64,000 bases of DNA from Haberlea rhodopensis (GCA_907163345.1 CAJQUN010000510.1:310001-374000), one strand, 5' to 3'; positions 32,830 through 45,337 are shown, counted from the stretch's first letter. Notes: generated by a model not told the origin, from the sequence alone. Numbers and translations are program-made.

Positions 32830-33180
32830 GAAAGTCCACTGAATCCCCATATCGGATCGGAACCGAACTGTTCTCTGTCGGCAATCCACCACTGCCTGAT
32901 ATCTGTTCAGTATATCGATGCCCACAATGCAAACAAGATCCGACATACCCAACACAATCAAATCTGCTTTCAACTCATTGCCCTCAAAATAAATGAGGCA
33001 GTCAGCAATAAACCGATCAGCAACAACATTCTTTCCAGTGGGTGTCGAGACCATAAGAGGTGTGGGTAACGGAGATGTGCGCATAAGATGTCTCTCAACG
33101 AAATTCGCAGACACAAAGTTATGCGAGGCACCTGTATCTATCAAAATAAGAGCGAGGTACGTAAATAAATGACACGTACT
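32830..33180 (-). pseudogene. E6 protease, N-terminal part
   Basis: The minus strand encodes MIDTGASHNFVSANFVERH, VSTPTGKNVVADR, the FEGNELKADLIVLGMSDL block and WTFC, where the solo LTR cuts in. The catalytic DTG is present. Confidence 0.85.
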
Positions 33181-33221
33181 AGCTATAACTTCCTATGGAG
33201 CCGCCGCAGCCTGCTCCCTCG

Positions 33222-34082
33222 TCAAAGCATACTCCTACTTACTTGAGTTTGCCCTCTATTGGTAGGTGCACTACCCCTCCGGTTATCAACTCGCCTTCCA
33301 CCAAACCGAGAAGAAGAAGTAGCCCCACGAGGTTTAAATGATTCTCCTCGTGGCCTCAGATTATTAGATACCGGCCTCGGTGGTGGAACTTTTGGGGGTA
33401 CAACGTCCGTGTAAGCACTGACTCCTATCTCCGCCAGTTCCGCTCTAGTAAGAGCATCGTCAAAAGAGGTAGGGTTGTTGGAGATAACCCAATCAAATAG
33501 TTCTGGCCTCAATCCCTTCAAGAAATGCCTCATCTTGGCATGCCCATTAGTAGCGATATGAGGGACATACCTCAACAGTGATGAATAATGCATGGCATAG
33601 TCCGAGACCGTCATGCTCCCTTGCTTCAGATTGGTGAACTCATCCTCTTTCATCTGTCTAGCAGCAGCATAAAAGTACAGGTTCAGAAACCAGGTCCTAA
33701 ATAGAGTCCAGTCTATCAACATGCCCTGCCTCTGTCCCCTCAACTCCATCATTGTCGTTTTCCACCACATAGAAGACTTCTTAGCCAACTGAAACTCTGC
33801 TAGCCTCAGCCAAGCAGTCCTAGCACAAGGTACAGTCACAAATATCTGCTCCAATCTTTCTAGCCATTCCTCAGCTTCCTCCCCTGCCTCTGTCCCCTCA
33901 AAAGTAGGCGGATGGAAGGTCAGAAATTGTGTTAGACTTAGCTCCCCAGGCAATAACAACTGTGTTATCGGTTCCACGGCCACAACCGGTGGCGGTAATG
34001 GATTCGTCTGAGCAATACTAGCATTGACACTTCCTACATCGCCAACCTCCTCATTGAGGTTCCCCAAATTTATGGCCTCCAT
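33222..34082 (-). pseudogene. E6 gag lacking its zinc knuckle
   Basis: The start is at 34082 (MEAINLGNLNEEVGD). The gag core is open throughout (LPGELSLTQFL, EEWLERLEQIF, MWWKTTMMEL, KGLRPELFDWVIS, RFGGRR). The frame ends just after a RGQTQVSR motif, at a junction with the ALTREQ-type linker: the region that encodes the CCHC knuckles in E3, E9 and E10 (about 250-300 bp) is missing. Such a Gag would be impaired in RNA binding. Confidence 0.85.
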
Positions 34083-34263
34083 GCTGTAGTACAAGGGTTA
34101 ACAACAATTCCAGAACAATTCATATGTTACACCATTAGATAACATGAATAACAATAAGCATGTTAGTATTACTATTATATACACCAATATGCACCACATA
34201 TAACCACCTAGCCAACCTGTTGCTAAGGTTACCCTTCACTCATTCCCGGGTTCTCTAACCACT

Positions 34264-34275
34264 GCTCTGATACCA
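34264..34275 (-). other. E6 primer-binding site, initiator Met tRNA
   Basis: The minus strand reads TGGTATCAGAGC, 4 bp from the LTR edge at 34280. Confidence 0.9.
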
Positions 34276-34279
34276 CTAA

Positions 34280-36211
34280 TGTAAGAACTAAGCATGCATA
34301 ATCATAGTATAAAATTTCGTGTTGATGCCCGAGCTATTAAGATTACAGTGCCAAAATAAAATTCCAAAAGGATTAATTACATTCTCAAAGAAATGAATGT
34401 TAATCCTATAGCTTTACACTACTCCTAGAGTAGAGACTATACAAAAGAATCATGTCATGCTATACCAAAAGCACTCCTCACTAGCTCACCGCATCAACCC
34501 GGTCCTTAGTTCATCATCCAAAAGTACCTACAGGAACAACCCCCAAAATCATGATCATATAATAATCATAATCACATCCACAAGACTATGAAATAAAAAT
34601 GTATAAACCATAAGTGCAAATCACTTCCTGTATTTAACTCATTCAATTGCTCCTTTTAGTTGTCCCTGTCCAACAATCATAATCAATAGATTATAATACC
34701 AATAATGTATCTCATGACATGCATCCATTCCATGAATACCATATCCAGTTCCCAAGTCTTATTATATCAGTGGCATAATACCCCTCGCGTTAACAGGACA
34801 GCGAAAATACCCCTCGCTTAGACAATACCATCGGCAAATAATATCCATCGCTATAATATGATAGCAGCGTGTTCTTCGCTTCTACATATTAGCGGTAAAT
34901 ATTCTCTCATCGCTACTGTATGATAGCGGCAAGTATACACATCGCTACGCCACTGACGGCAAGTATTCTTCATCACTGGAATATAATCTCGACTTACAAT
35001 TACATGCAACAATGCATCCATTCATGTATGCAACCATAATGCATAGCCAAGTCCAATACTTAATAATACGTTTTACCGTCCGATGCCCGTACGTCTAACT
35101 ACGTACCTTTGTACCAAAATGTGGTGTGTTGTGGGACTTTATCTCATAGGCTGTGTGGCCACCTGAGATGGTTCTACACATTCACACAAACCAATATTAG
35201 AAGCCAATAATAGTCCGATACCAAAAATCTCACAAAAATTACCAAAATACACATTTTTTGTGACTCGCGATCGATCGCCAGATCGCCCCGATCGATCGCG
35301 AGATCACACTGCCCCAGCCAACAAATTTCTTATCTTTGACGATCGATCGCCACATTTGGCACGATCGATCACGAGACCCACCGATCGATCACCCAAACTT
35401 GGCGATCGATCGCCAAGAGCTTTTGCAGGGTACTGCTTGCGTGCGATCGATCGCCAAAAATGGGCGATCGATCGCAGCTACCTGTAACCCGTAAATCACC
35501 ATTTTTATACCATTCTTCTTCCCCAATCCACACCAACTCAAATAACCACCAATCCACAACATCAAAACACTATAAACCTTCAATTTATACCTCAACAACA
35601 CCAAAAATCCAACACCCAACCAAAACTTCAAATACTCAAAACAAACCCATTTCAAAACTCAAAATACTAACTCAAATCAAAACCAAACCTCATAAAAACA
35701 ACAAGGAAGAATCCATGCCCCTTTTGGACTCCAAATCCTACCAGGAATCCCACAAATAAATATTTTGCAAAGGTTTCCTCCTCCTCTTCTTGCCAAAATC
35801 AGGTTTGGGTTTTTGAGGATAGGGTTGGGGTGAATTTTGGTAAAGAGTGGGGGTTATGAGGGGGTGGGGGTATATGTGTTGTGGTTAATAATAACATGGT
35901 GCTCCATTAATTAGCACGATGTATAAAATATCCCCAACATTATATTTTAAAAGCATTTTCCAGAATGCACCATAACCCCAATAAAATACATGTTTTACCA
36001 AATAATCTTTATCTACCACAAATAAACCATGCTATCCCCCAGATTCCTAATGCATCACATGCACCCCTGAAATGCATTACCAGGTCATGCCCACGATGTG
36101 ACTAAGCAATCCACCATATTAATTAATTCAACACTAAATTGATTAACACCATAAATATCATATAAGCATAATTAATGCCCAAATGCATATAATTATTTCG
36201 GGGATATCACA
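34280..36211 (-). repeat. E6 5' LTR, 1932 bp
   Basis: Limits are TGTAAGAAC and GGGGATATCACA. It is a distinct LTR type sharing modules with families B and C: ACAGGAACAAC and GTTGTCCCTGT arms (about 34530-34540, 34660-34669), degenerate AGCGG..CGCT repeats (about 34785-34965), GTACGT..ACGTAC box (about 35082-35107), palindrome array and a TATA-like CATATACC (minus, near 35868-35875). The following TCATG (36212-36216) is the candidate right target duplication in LTR D. Confidence 0.88.
35267..35475. repeat. Palindrome array, about 8 copies (E6 LTR)
   Basis: Dyads GCGATCGATCGC, ACGATCGATCGCC and two with one change (CGATCGATCACG, CGATCGATCACC), at 20-50 bp intervals. Confidence 0.93.
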
Positions 36212-37580
36212 TCATGAATGCCATGAATGTTGCATAAATCAACTAAAACTACGTAGCCAAGTAATATCACGTAATTCACATAATTTCAGCTAATCATGTA
36301 TCAAATAACACAAATACATGTTGTATGTTAACGATCACAAAATACCCATTTCTTTTAATTCTGATCAACATCTGAACCGTTATCTTCCCAAAAGTTCATT
36401 ACAGAGAATCAAATAACACACAATTTCATTACTTCTTTATCACTAAATTTACCTTATCATACATATAATCTTATCATTAACACTTGAGGCGATTAATCAG
36501 ATCTAAACTATGTGGGATAGAAATACTGATTCTTGTGTACTCATTCTTACCATTTCTTCAATTCTAGAGTTATGAAGATGTCTAATCATCATTAAAATCA
36601 TAACACAAATTTTATCTCATTCATTGATTCACTTCATTGAACACAATTCACATGCTCTCAAAATTGATAATAAATCCGACAAATGACCTAGAATTAAGAA
36701 CTTTCACCCTAAAACCATGAAAATCAATCGACAATTCTATAAAATCTCTTCAAAGCAAGATTAATTAAGCTAGACATGATTCAATTGTGTTAAAATCGAC
36801 CAAGACATGATTGAAACACATATACTGACACTTGGAAGAAACTCAATCGGCATTTCCCCAAAAGTAGTACCAAAACCGAAACATTCCAACAAAATGACAT
36901 TGAAATTACATTCAATCCTCTCAGATTCATTAGCTTAAACATGATTAAAATGGGTTAAAAGTTGATTAAGAACATAATTTACGAATTTACATCTCAATTA
37001 CTGTAATTTGATCGTCCCTATCCTTGCATGCATCATCTAAACCGAACCAAACTCCACAAAATTTTAGGGGATTGCAGGGGAAGAATGATTAAGGGATTAG
37101 GGAGGACCACTTGTAAAATTTTGAAGAAATCGAACCCAAAACGGACGAACCCAAACTTTCCGTGCTTCATCGCTTTTTATGGAAAATCAAATGCAATCCG
37201 CGACGCCAACCTCATTGGAACGTACGCCGGTGAGAGGAGAAGGTGGTGGTGTTAAAAGTGTTTGTATGTGTGTAAATGTGTGTTAACATGTTAATATTGG
37301 GAATTATATACATCGGAGTGTCACCGGTGATACACTAAATGTATTGTCGACACATGGATTTATATCCGCTACTATAATAAAAAATTAAATTCTTCATTTT
37401 AATAATTTATTTTTAAAATATTATCGGAGTTTATTCTACCATTTCAAAAATATATCACGTTCCGATTTAACTGACAATTGACATTCATATTGTCAATTTC
37501 ACATCTAATTAATTAATTCCAAATTAATAATTAAGTAATTCATAAATTATATTTAATTAATCAAATCTCGGGGCCTTACA
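36212..37580 (-). repeat. LTR fragment, family D
   Basis: The last 1.37 kb of an LTR ends CTCGGGGCCTTACA and then E8 pol resumes. A TATA-like TATATAAT (minus, about 37304-37312) is present. The rest is AT-rich; no palindrome array is seen in this portion. It had entered E8 pol at the protease/RT linker, and E6 later entered it. The left part is deleted. The open frame at 37028-37255 has no recognisable domain. Confidence 0.7.
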
Positions 37581-38731
37581 ACGGTGCTCTTGAAATAGGA
37601 GATATACCCGGTAATAGCTCAACCTCAAATTCCACTACTCGACTTGGTGGAAATCCTGAAATTTCATCTGGAAATACATCTGCAAATTCTGCAACAACTG
37701 GTATTTCTTCAATCTTTGCTTTCTCCTTTGTCTCACTCACATCAACTACATAGATCTCATATCCACTATGTCCACATGCTAACATAGGTGACATTTTTAT
37801 CACAGAAATCAAAGGAATCCCGAACTAGAATCTTGACCATAAAATATCCACTTTTGTCACAACTCAGACTGGAACGTACTATCTTATGACAACAATCAAC
37901 TATAGCCTGATATTTATTTAACACATCTATCACAACAATACAGTCAAAGTCTTTCATATCAAGAATCATCAAATCTGCCTTCAAAATATTATCATCACAA
38001 GAAATAAGACAATCAAATAAAATACTATTAGTTATAGTATTTTTTCCAGCGGGTGTCGAAATAATGAGAGGCACCAACAATGGGGACGAGTGCATATGAT
38101 ATTTCTTTATAAAACGGTGTGCAACAAAAGAATGAGACGCATCAGTATCAATCAACATAAATGCAGTGTAATTAATTAAAGAACACTTATCCGCAATCAC
38201 TTCCTCTGGAGGCACCTCTGCCTGTTCTCTATTCAAAGCATATACTTGGCCCCGAGGAGGCCTAACAGTCCATCCAACAAATGCACGTGGAGTTAAGACT
38301 TGTTGTCGTTGGGTCTCTGAAACTTTCTCTTTTTCCCTTTGTCCTATGCGGTTAGGACAATTTTTAGCTATGTGGCCCACAACACCACATATAAACCATG
38401 TCACACTATCCGGTCTTGAAAAACTGAATGTACCTTCCAGCTTTGGACAATTCTGTTTCAAGTGAGGTCCTCCATTGTTAAAACATTGAAGATTTCCAAT
38501 TCCAGATGCCTGTGATTGCCCCTTACTAACTGAACTTCCACTCTTCTTGTTATCAAACCTCTTGCTATTGTATCTCGTAGATGATGATCCTCCGTTGAAT
38601 TTAAAATGTTCTCCTCTGGGTTTCAGACTGTCAGGAGTCATTTTCTGCTGTGGTTGAACCACTTCGTTATATGCACCAACTCTATCTCAGCCAACTCAGC
38701 TCTCATCATGGCATCTTCAAAAGACGTCGGG
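37581..38731 (-). pseudogene. E8 gag C-terminus and protease, catalytic site mutated
   Basis: The minus strand encodes a basic region, two degenerate zinc knuckles, the ALNREQ linker, protease and the AEFADVFPDEI linker. The first knuckle has Asn for the second Cys (CFNNGGPHLKQNC) and the second has lost its first Cys (FICGVVGHIAKNC). The protease triplet is DTD instead of DTG. There is a frame disruption near 37810 and another near 38665. E9 interrupts gag at 38731. This is an old, dead copy. Confidence 0.85.
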
Positions 38732-40703
38732 TGTGGGGTCCTCTTTACTTAATTCATTATGTATCATGTTAAGATACATCTGTGAGTCTGAATTAAGTAA
38801 TGACATACACTGATTAAGAGTATCTTACTAGATAAGTTGTTACAGATGTACCAAACCACTAGTACAAAAACCAACTAACTTTTTCTACATATACATTACA
38901 TGTAAAATTAACAACCTAAGCCAGTACAACTCCTATACAGTGGTTCACCTCGCAGCGGAATAAGACTCACGCTCCCCACGTCTATGAACCCTACAGAAAC
39001 ATTCACACAACGTGAGTATAGATAACAATTATTTCAGTGCGATATCAAAACACAATATCAATGATAAAGCAATAATAATCATATCCAATGTGAATGCTCT
39101 GCCTCATGCATCAACAAATGCAACTATGTCATGACATGTCTCAACAATCACCCTATTATCACGAGCCCCATATGATATGCCTATTCAGCTCAATATGTCA
39201 GTGGAACCACATCACATCTTCATATTAGCAGCACATATCATAGTACCATACTCATCTGTGATAATAGCCAGAGTATATACCCAAACCAGGCGTATATCTC
39301 TCAAACCAAGCCAAAGCATATATACTATATCTATCGTGGCAACGATCCCAGCCAAAGCATATACCAAACCGGGCATATCTATCAAGGCAATGATCTCACC
39401 AAAGCATATACACATATCTATCAAGGCATCCAACTCAATCATATGAAATCCATGTATGCACATGCATATGATACTACCAATCATATGACACAAGATAACA
39501 TAAATCATATGATATCAAAACCATAACATCATCATCACATCATATCTGTACTCCGTACGTCAACACGTACCTGTACTGCGACACAAACGAGATAAATTAG
39601 GCGTCACTGGCTAAGTGCCTCGTTGTCCCGTCCCCTGAGATGATGCTACAACAATGCCAACAATATATCATGTTATCATAGGCATTAAGATCAAATTCTA
39701 CAAAAATATAAAAATTTTCAACATTCTGCCATCACCGATCGATCGCCCCGGATTCTCGATCGATCGCCGAACTGTTCACTCTTCACCGATCGATCGAACA
39801 AAATTACCGATCGATCGCCACATGTACCGATCGATCGCCTCAAAATCACCGATCGATCGCCTCATGCTCAAACCGCCGTAAAACTTTACTGTTCGCGGCG
39901 AATCGATCGAGACCACATTGCCGATCGATCGGCACGATCAGAAAAATCGAGACAATGGCGATTTTGAGATTATCTTCATGGTACTTCTTCTCCTACCCAG
40001 AATTTCACATGTAACCATGATTCATGCACTCCTTAGTATCATATAAACATGTTCCTAACATCCTAGAATCCAATTCTTGGCAAAGAAACAAGTTATGATT
40101 CTAATCATAAATAATTGATATTCCCCTTCACATAAATCAATACCAATTACATAATTCAAGTGTAAAACCATGAAATCCTTACCAAGATATTAAGAAATCA
40201 CTTCACACAACTTCCTAGCTCAATTCACAAATGAATTCCAAGCTCAAACTATCAAGAACTTGAAAGAGATGGAGAGGAGCTTGTGTAGGATTTTAGTAGG
40301 TGTGTTTAGGTGAAGTATGTGATTTCACTTGGTATCCCTAAATAAAAAGCACTTCACTTAATCATCATGCTAAGTCACTTTGATACATGGTCATTAGCTC
40401 CCTAAATCACTTGAAGTTAATGACATGTGAAATAACATGTACATGAAATGAAATTCAAATTCAAATGCAACTCCAATTTCAATGAAATTCACATGCATAA
40501 TCAAAGGCCTACTTGTTCATGTTACTTGATATGTTACTCTTCAAATTATTATACACCACCATGTTTCATTCTTTACCATATATCATTCCATACATGTATT
40601 CATTTATTCTTGGTTCCACCCGAACCCCCATTATCATACTGTCAAGGGATATAATTACACCAGAATCATATCACACGTGTATAAAACAAATCGAGGCATT
40701 ACA
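38732..40703 (-). repeat. E9 3' LTR, family C
   Basis: Limits are TGTGGGGTCC and GAGGCATTACA. It contains ATGTCATGACAT (39126-39137), the GTACGTCAACACGTAC box (about 39552-39571) and a palindrome array. The weak TATA-like element (minus CTTTTTATTTAGG) lies near 40337-40349. Confidence 0.95.
39735..39932. repeat. Palindrome array, about 8 copies (E9 3' LTR)
   Basis: Mostly ACCGATCGATCGCC-type units, with one GAATCGATCGAG and a final CCGATCGATCGG. Confidence 0.93.
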
Positions 40704-42571
40704 ATTCTCCCCCACTCAATGAATTTTGTCCTCGAAATTGTATATACAAACATCATAATACATGCTTCATATAAGAATATATATGATATATGGAACATAA
40801 GAAACATGTATAAATCCCATATCAACATACCAGAAAACAAATCCGGATACCGTTGCATCATATGCTGCTCCGTCTCCCACGTTGCCTCTTCGACACCCCG
40901 TCTGTCCCACTGTACCTTAACCATAGGAATCACTTTATTACGCAACCTGCGTTCAGCTCGATCCAAGATCATAACCGGTCGTTCCTCATACGACACATCT
41001 GTATCCAACTGTACATTAGGTAACTGTAATACATGACTCGGATCTGGTTCATACTTCCTCAACAGTGAAACATGAAAGACATCATGAATACTACTCAAGG
41101 CCGGTGGTAGTGCCAATCGATATGCCAACGTACCAATACGTTGCAACACCTCATACGGACCAACATACCGTGGAGACAATTTTCCACGCTTACCAAATCG
41201 TACTACACCTTTAAACGGTGAGATTTTCAAGAACACACGGTCACCAACTTGAAATTCAAGTGGTCTCCGTCGTTTATTGGCATAAGCAGCCTGTCTGTCC
41301 TGAGCAGCTTTAAGTTTCAATCGAATTACCTTTACTTTCTCTTCCATTTCATGAATCATATCTGGTCCATGTAAGGAAGACTGATCCACAGCATCCCAAT
41401 ACAATGGCAATCGACATCGTCGCCCATACAAAGCCTCAAATGGTGCCATCTGTATACTAGACTGATAACTGTTGTTATATGAAAATTCCACTAATGGCAA
41501 TGACTCTTGCCAAGAGATATCAAACTCTAATACACAGGCACACAACATATCCTCAAGCGTCTGTATCGTACGCTCTGTTTGTCCATCTGTCTGAGGATGA
41601 TATGCTGTACTCAACCGCACTTCAGTTCCCAACGCTGTCTGTAACCCTTCCCAAAAATGAGAAGTAAATCTCGGATCCCTATCCGATACAATGGAAACTG
41701 GTATACCATTTAGTTTCACTACATGTTGAATGTACAACTGTGCCATTCTCAGATATGTAAATGTCATACAATATGGCACGAAATGAGATACTTTGGTGAG
41801 TCGGTCAACAATCACCCAAATAGCATCGCAACCAGAAGACGTCCGTGGCAAATGAGTCACAAAGTCCATCGTGATATGTTCCCATTTCCACTGAGGAATT
41901 TCCAAACTATGTAATTCACCTCCTGGTTTCTGTCTTTCCGCTTTCACTTGTTGACAGATCAAACATCGTTTCACAAAGCTCAACACATCCTGTTTCATAC
42001 GTTTCCACCAAAATTGTGTACGTAAATCATGATGCATTTTCTTCCCTCCAGGATGTATACTGTATCTACTACAATGAGCACGTTGTAGTAGTTCTTGGCG
42101 TAGTCCTAATAAAGCAGGTACTACCCAACAGTTTCTGTACTTCAAAGTTCCATCACTTGTAAGTACAAATTGAGATGTTTGTTCCTGACTTATCCTTTCC
42201 TTCCACTGTTGTAATTCATCATCAGTCAGTTGTGCCGTTCTGATTTTCTCAAAAATCTCGAGTTCAACCAACAATGTTGATACCCGAACTGGCACTATTT
42301 CCACATCAAAATCATAACCCAAAGTACAACAAGAAGTCATCAATGCGGATAAATGAATCATCTCATCAGCCGTATGATGTACTTTCCGACTCAAGGCATC
42401 TGCTGTAAGATTAGCTTTTCCTGGATGATATTCAATCTCACAATCATAATCTTTCAACAGATCCATCCATCTTCTTTGTCTCATATTCAACTCCGCTTGA
42501 GTGAATAGAAATTTTAGACTCTTATGATCTGTGTATATGGTAAACGACGTACCATATAATAATGTCGCCAT
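40655..42571 (-). CDS. E9 RNase H end, integrase and chromodomain
   Basis: A 638-codon frame: RNase H end (TDHKSLKFLFTQAELNMRQ), integrase HHCC region (HCSRYSIHPGG, CLICQQVK), the DDE core (MDFVTHLPRTSSGCDAIWVIVDR, VSDRDPRFTSHFWEGLQ, AYHPQTDGQTERT), a GKLSPRYVGPYEVLQR block and a chromodomain (VPMVKVQWDRRGVEEATWETEQ region). Chromodomains direct such elements to heterochromatin. A late frame change makes the frame read on through the polypurine tract into the LTR; the expected stop is near 40716. It is preceded by a one-base loss near 42565 that separates it from RT. Confidence 0.92.
   Translation of the reverse strand: MATLLYGTSFTIYTDHKSLKFLFTQAELNMRQRRWMDLLKDYDCEIEYHPGKANLTADALSRKVHHTADEMIHLSALMTSCCTLGYDFDVEIVPVRVSTLLVELEIFEKIRTAQLTDDELQQWKERISQEQTSQFVLTSDGTLKYRNCWVVPALLGLRQELLQRAHCSRYSIHPGGKKMHHDLRTQFWWKRMKQDVLSFVKRCLICQQVKAERQKPGGELHSLEIPQWKWEHITMDFVTHLPRTSSGCDAIWVIVDRLTKVSHFVPYCMTFTYLRMAQLYIQHVVKLNGIPVSIVSDRDPRFTSHFWEGLQTALGTEVRLSTAYHPQTDGQTERTIQTLEDMLCACVLEFDISWQESLPLVEFSYNNSYQSSIQMAPFEALYGRRCRLPLYWDAVDQSSLHGPDMIHEMEEKVKVIRLKLKAAQDRQAAYANKRRRPLEFQVGDRVFLKISPFKGVVRFGKRGKLSPRYVGPYEVLQRIGTLAYRLALPPALSSIHDVFHVSLLRKYEPDPSHVLQLPNVQLDTDVSYEERPVMILDRAERRLRNKVIPMVKVQWDRRGVEEATWETEQHMMQRYPDLFSGMLIWDLYMFLMFHISYIFLYEACIMMFVYTISRTKFIEWGRIVMPRFVLYTCDMILV
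40704..40713 (-). other. E9 polypurine tract
   Basis: The minus strand reads GGGGGAGAAT directly before the 3' LTR start TGTAATGCC. Confidence 0.85.
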
Positions 42572-43606
42572 ATCTTCAAAGCAAAGACAATGACAGCTAA
42601 TTCTAGATCATGCACTGGATATCGCATTTCATGTGGCTTCAACTGTCGTGATGCATAAGCCACTACATGTTTGTCCTGCATCAATACACAACCCAAACCA
42701 AGTAATGATGCATCAGTATATAAAGCAAACCTGTCATGCTCCGATGGAATGATCAAGACTGGAGCTGTAGTCAATCGATGTTTCAATTCCTGAAAACTAC
42801 GCTCACAAGTCTCTGACCATCGAAACGGTACTCCTTTCTGTGTCAATTGTGTCAATGGTTTGGCAATCGCTGAAAATCCTTCAACAAACCGTCTATAATA
42901 TCCAGCCAAACCCAAGAAACTACGAATCTCTGGCACAGAAGTAGGTGCTGACCAATTCAACACTGCTTCCACTTTCTTTGGATCAACTGATATACCTTCT
43001 TCTGATATTACATGTCCCAAAAAGCTGACACTAGTCAACCAATACTCACACTTACTGAGTTTGGCATATAACTGATGTGTCCTCAACAATTGCAATACCA
43101 TATGCAAATGTTGAACATGTTCTGCCTCACTCTGCGAATAGATCAGTATATCATCGATAAAGACAATGACAAATCGATCAAGGTATTCCTGGAAAACCCG
43201 ATTCATTAAACTCATAAAGACAGCGGGAGCATTTGTCACTCCAAATGGCATCACCAGAAACTCATAATACCCATAACGAGTTCTGAATGCTGTCTTCTGT
43301 ATATCTCCTTCCCTCACACGTATTTGATGATATCCTGACCTCAAATCAATCTTAGAATAAATCCTTGATCCCTGCAACTGATCAAACAAATCATCAATAC
43401 GAGGAAGAGGATATTTATTCTTTATTGTTACCTTGTTCAATTGTCTATAGTCAATACACAGTCGCATTGTCCCATCCTTCTTCTTAACAAACAATACCGG
43501 AGCACCCCAATGCGATACACTAGGACGTATGTACCCCTTGTCCAATAAATCTTGCAATTGAATTTTCAATTCTTTCAATTCAGTTGGTGCCATCCGATAA
43601 GGAGCT
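42568..43606 (-). CDS. E9 reverse transcriptase and RNase H start
   Basis: The frame begins in the linker before MAPTELKELKIQLQDLLDKG. It includes WGAPVLFVKKKDGTMRLCIDY, LRSGYHQIRVREGD, TRYGYYEFLVMPFGVTNAP and the FIDDILIYS active site, then the RNase H start YTDASLLGLGCVLMQ and HDLELAVIVFALKIWRHY. A one-base gain near 43606 separates it from protease, and a one-base loss near 42565 ends the frame. Confidence 0.92.
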
Positions 43607-43741
43607 ACGTGAAATTGCAGAAGTACCAGGTATCAAATCAATACCAAATTCCACTTCTCGACTCGGTGGGAATCCAGGTATCTCATCTGAAAACACATCC
43701 GCATATTCTGCAACCACTGGTATCTCCTCCACTTTCCTTTC

Positions 43742-45337
43742 TCATTTCTGTTCAGTTATCTCAAGGGCATAAATCAAATAACCCGCATGTCCACGTTCTA
43801 ACAAACGCGACATTCGAAGTGCGGATATCAAAGGAATCTTTGCCCTCGATCCCTGGCCATAGAAATACCATTGAGTTCCAGTATCAGACTGAAATCGCAC
43901 AATCTTCTGACAACAATCCACAACAGACTGATATTTACTCAACACATCGATTCCAAGGATGCAATCAAAATCTGACATATCTAACACAATCAAATCAGCT
44001 TGTAATCCATACTCAGTCTCAAACTGAATATCACAATCAGACACACTCTGACAAGCCATCACAGTAGTTCCCATGGGTGTCGAGACATAAAGAGGCATCA
44101 ACAGTGGAGACGAGCATATATGATATTGATCAATAAAGGCTTGTTCAATAAAAGAGTGTGATGCACCAGGTATCAAACAACAGTAAAGCAGATAAGTAAA
44201 CAAAGTACACTTACCCGCTATCACAGTATCAGGAGCTGCCTCTGCTTCCTCCCTGTTCAGTGCATACACTTGAGCCTGAGGTGGTCCTATCCTCTGTCCT
44301 CCACCAGACTGTGGTACACCCTGTGGTCTCTGTTGTACTGTATTTTCTGACATTGGTCCTCTCCTCTGTTGTCCACCCACTTGAGGACAATCACGGATCA
44401 CATGTCCTGGTTTCCCACAACGGAAACAAACCACCGTATCAAACTGTGGACAATTTCTTTGATAATGTGGCCCTCCACATTTAAAACATTGTAGTCCTCG
44501 TCCACTACTACTACTACTACTCCCTTGAGACTGTCCCTTAGCTCTTCGATCATCCCCTTTTTGTGGTCCAAAACGTTTCCCACTAAACCTAGATGAAGAT
44601 GCACCACCTCGTGGTGATTTAAATGGTTCTCCTCTAGGTCTCATACTCTCAGATGTAGGTGGTTGGGCTTGTCCAACATCTTTATATAACCCTACGGCAA
44701 TCTCAGCCATCTCAGCTCGAGTCAATGCTTCTTCATATGATGTAGGGTTATTGGACATGACCCTATCAAACAATTCCGGTCTCAACCCTTTCACAAATTG
44801 TCTGATCTTTGCCTTTGTGTTTACTGCAATATGTGGCACATACCGGAGCAAAGAAGAATAGTGTACCGCATAGTCCGATACTGTCATTGCTCCCTGTCTC
44901 AAGTTTGTAAATTCATCCTCTTTCCTCTGCCTTGCAGCAACAGAGAAATAATGCTCCAAGAACTTCATTCTAAACACATCCCAGTTAACTGTCTGTCCTT
45001 GAGCCCCCAACTCAAGCACTGTGGACTTCCACCACATCATAGCTTTCTTAGCTAACTGGAATTCAGCTAAGCGTAACCAAGCAGTCTTGGCACACGGTGC
45101 TGATACAAATATCTGTTCCACGCGTTCTAGCCACTCCTCTGCTAGTTCCCCTGATTCAGTCCCCTCAAACCTGGGTGGCTGATAACTCAAAAATTGCGTC
45201 AAAGTCAATTCTCCAGGCAATAGTACCTGTTCCACTGGCCCTTGCTCAATCGCTGGTGGTGGTACAGGCGCCATTCTTACACTAGCATTGCCACTCATGG
45301 CATCCCCAACATCCTCATGATACCCTCTGTCTGTCAT
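43742..45337 (-). CDS. E9 gag-protease
   Basis: 531 codons from ATG 45337 (MTDRGYHEDVGD). Gag core: LPGELTLTQFLSYQPPRFEGTE, EEWLERVEQIF, AMMWWKSTVLEL, KGLRPELFDRVMS. Two zinc knuckles follow (CFKCGGPHYQRNC and CFRCGKPGHVIRDC) after a Ser-rich basic stretch. In the protease the usual DTGASHSF reads IPGASHSF, so the catalytic Asp appears lost. DFDCILGIDVLSKYQ and WYFYGQGSRAKIPLIS follow. A TGA at about 43742 ends the frame just before the acidic linker. Confidence 0.9.
   Translation of the reverse strand: MTDRGYHEDVGDAMSGNASVRMAPVPPPAIEQGPVEQVLLPGELTLTQFLSYQPPRFEGTESGELAEEWLERVEQIFVSAPCAKTAWLRLAEFQLAKKAMMWWKSTVLELGAQGQTVNWDVFRMKFLEHYFSVAARQRKEDEFTNLRQGAMTVSDYAVHYSSLLRYVPHIAVNTKAKIRQFVKGLRPELFDRVMSNNPTSYEEALTRAEMAEIAVGLYKDVGQAQPPTSESMRPRGEPFKSPRGGASSSRFSGKRFGPQKGDDRRAKGQSQGSSSSSSGRGLQCFKCGGPHYQRNCPQFDTVVCFRCGKPGHVIRDCPQVGGQQRRGPMSENTVQQRPQGVPQSGGGQRIGPPQAQVYALNREEAEAAPDTVIAGKCTLFTYLLYCCLIPGASHSFIEQAFIDQYHICSSPLLMPLYVSTPMGTTVMACQSVSDCDIQFETEYGLQADLIVLDMSDFDCILGIDVLSKYQSVVDCCQKIVRFQSDTGTQWYFYGQGSRAKIPLISALRMSRLLERGHAGYLIYALEITEQK

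Noticed and set aside
37028..37255. 75-codon open frame as a possible small gene
   Set aside because: Lies inside an LTR fragment; no domain recognised and no support from a second copy.
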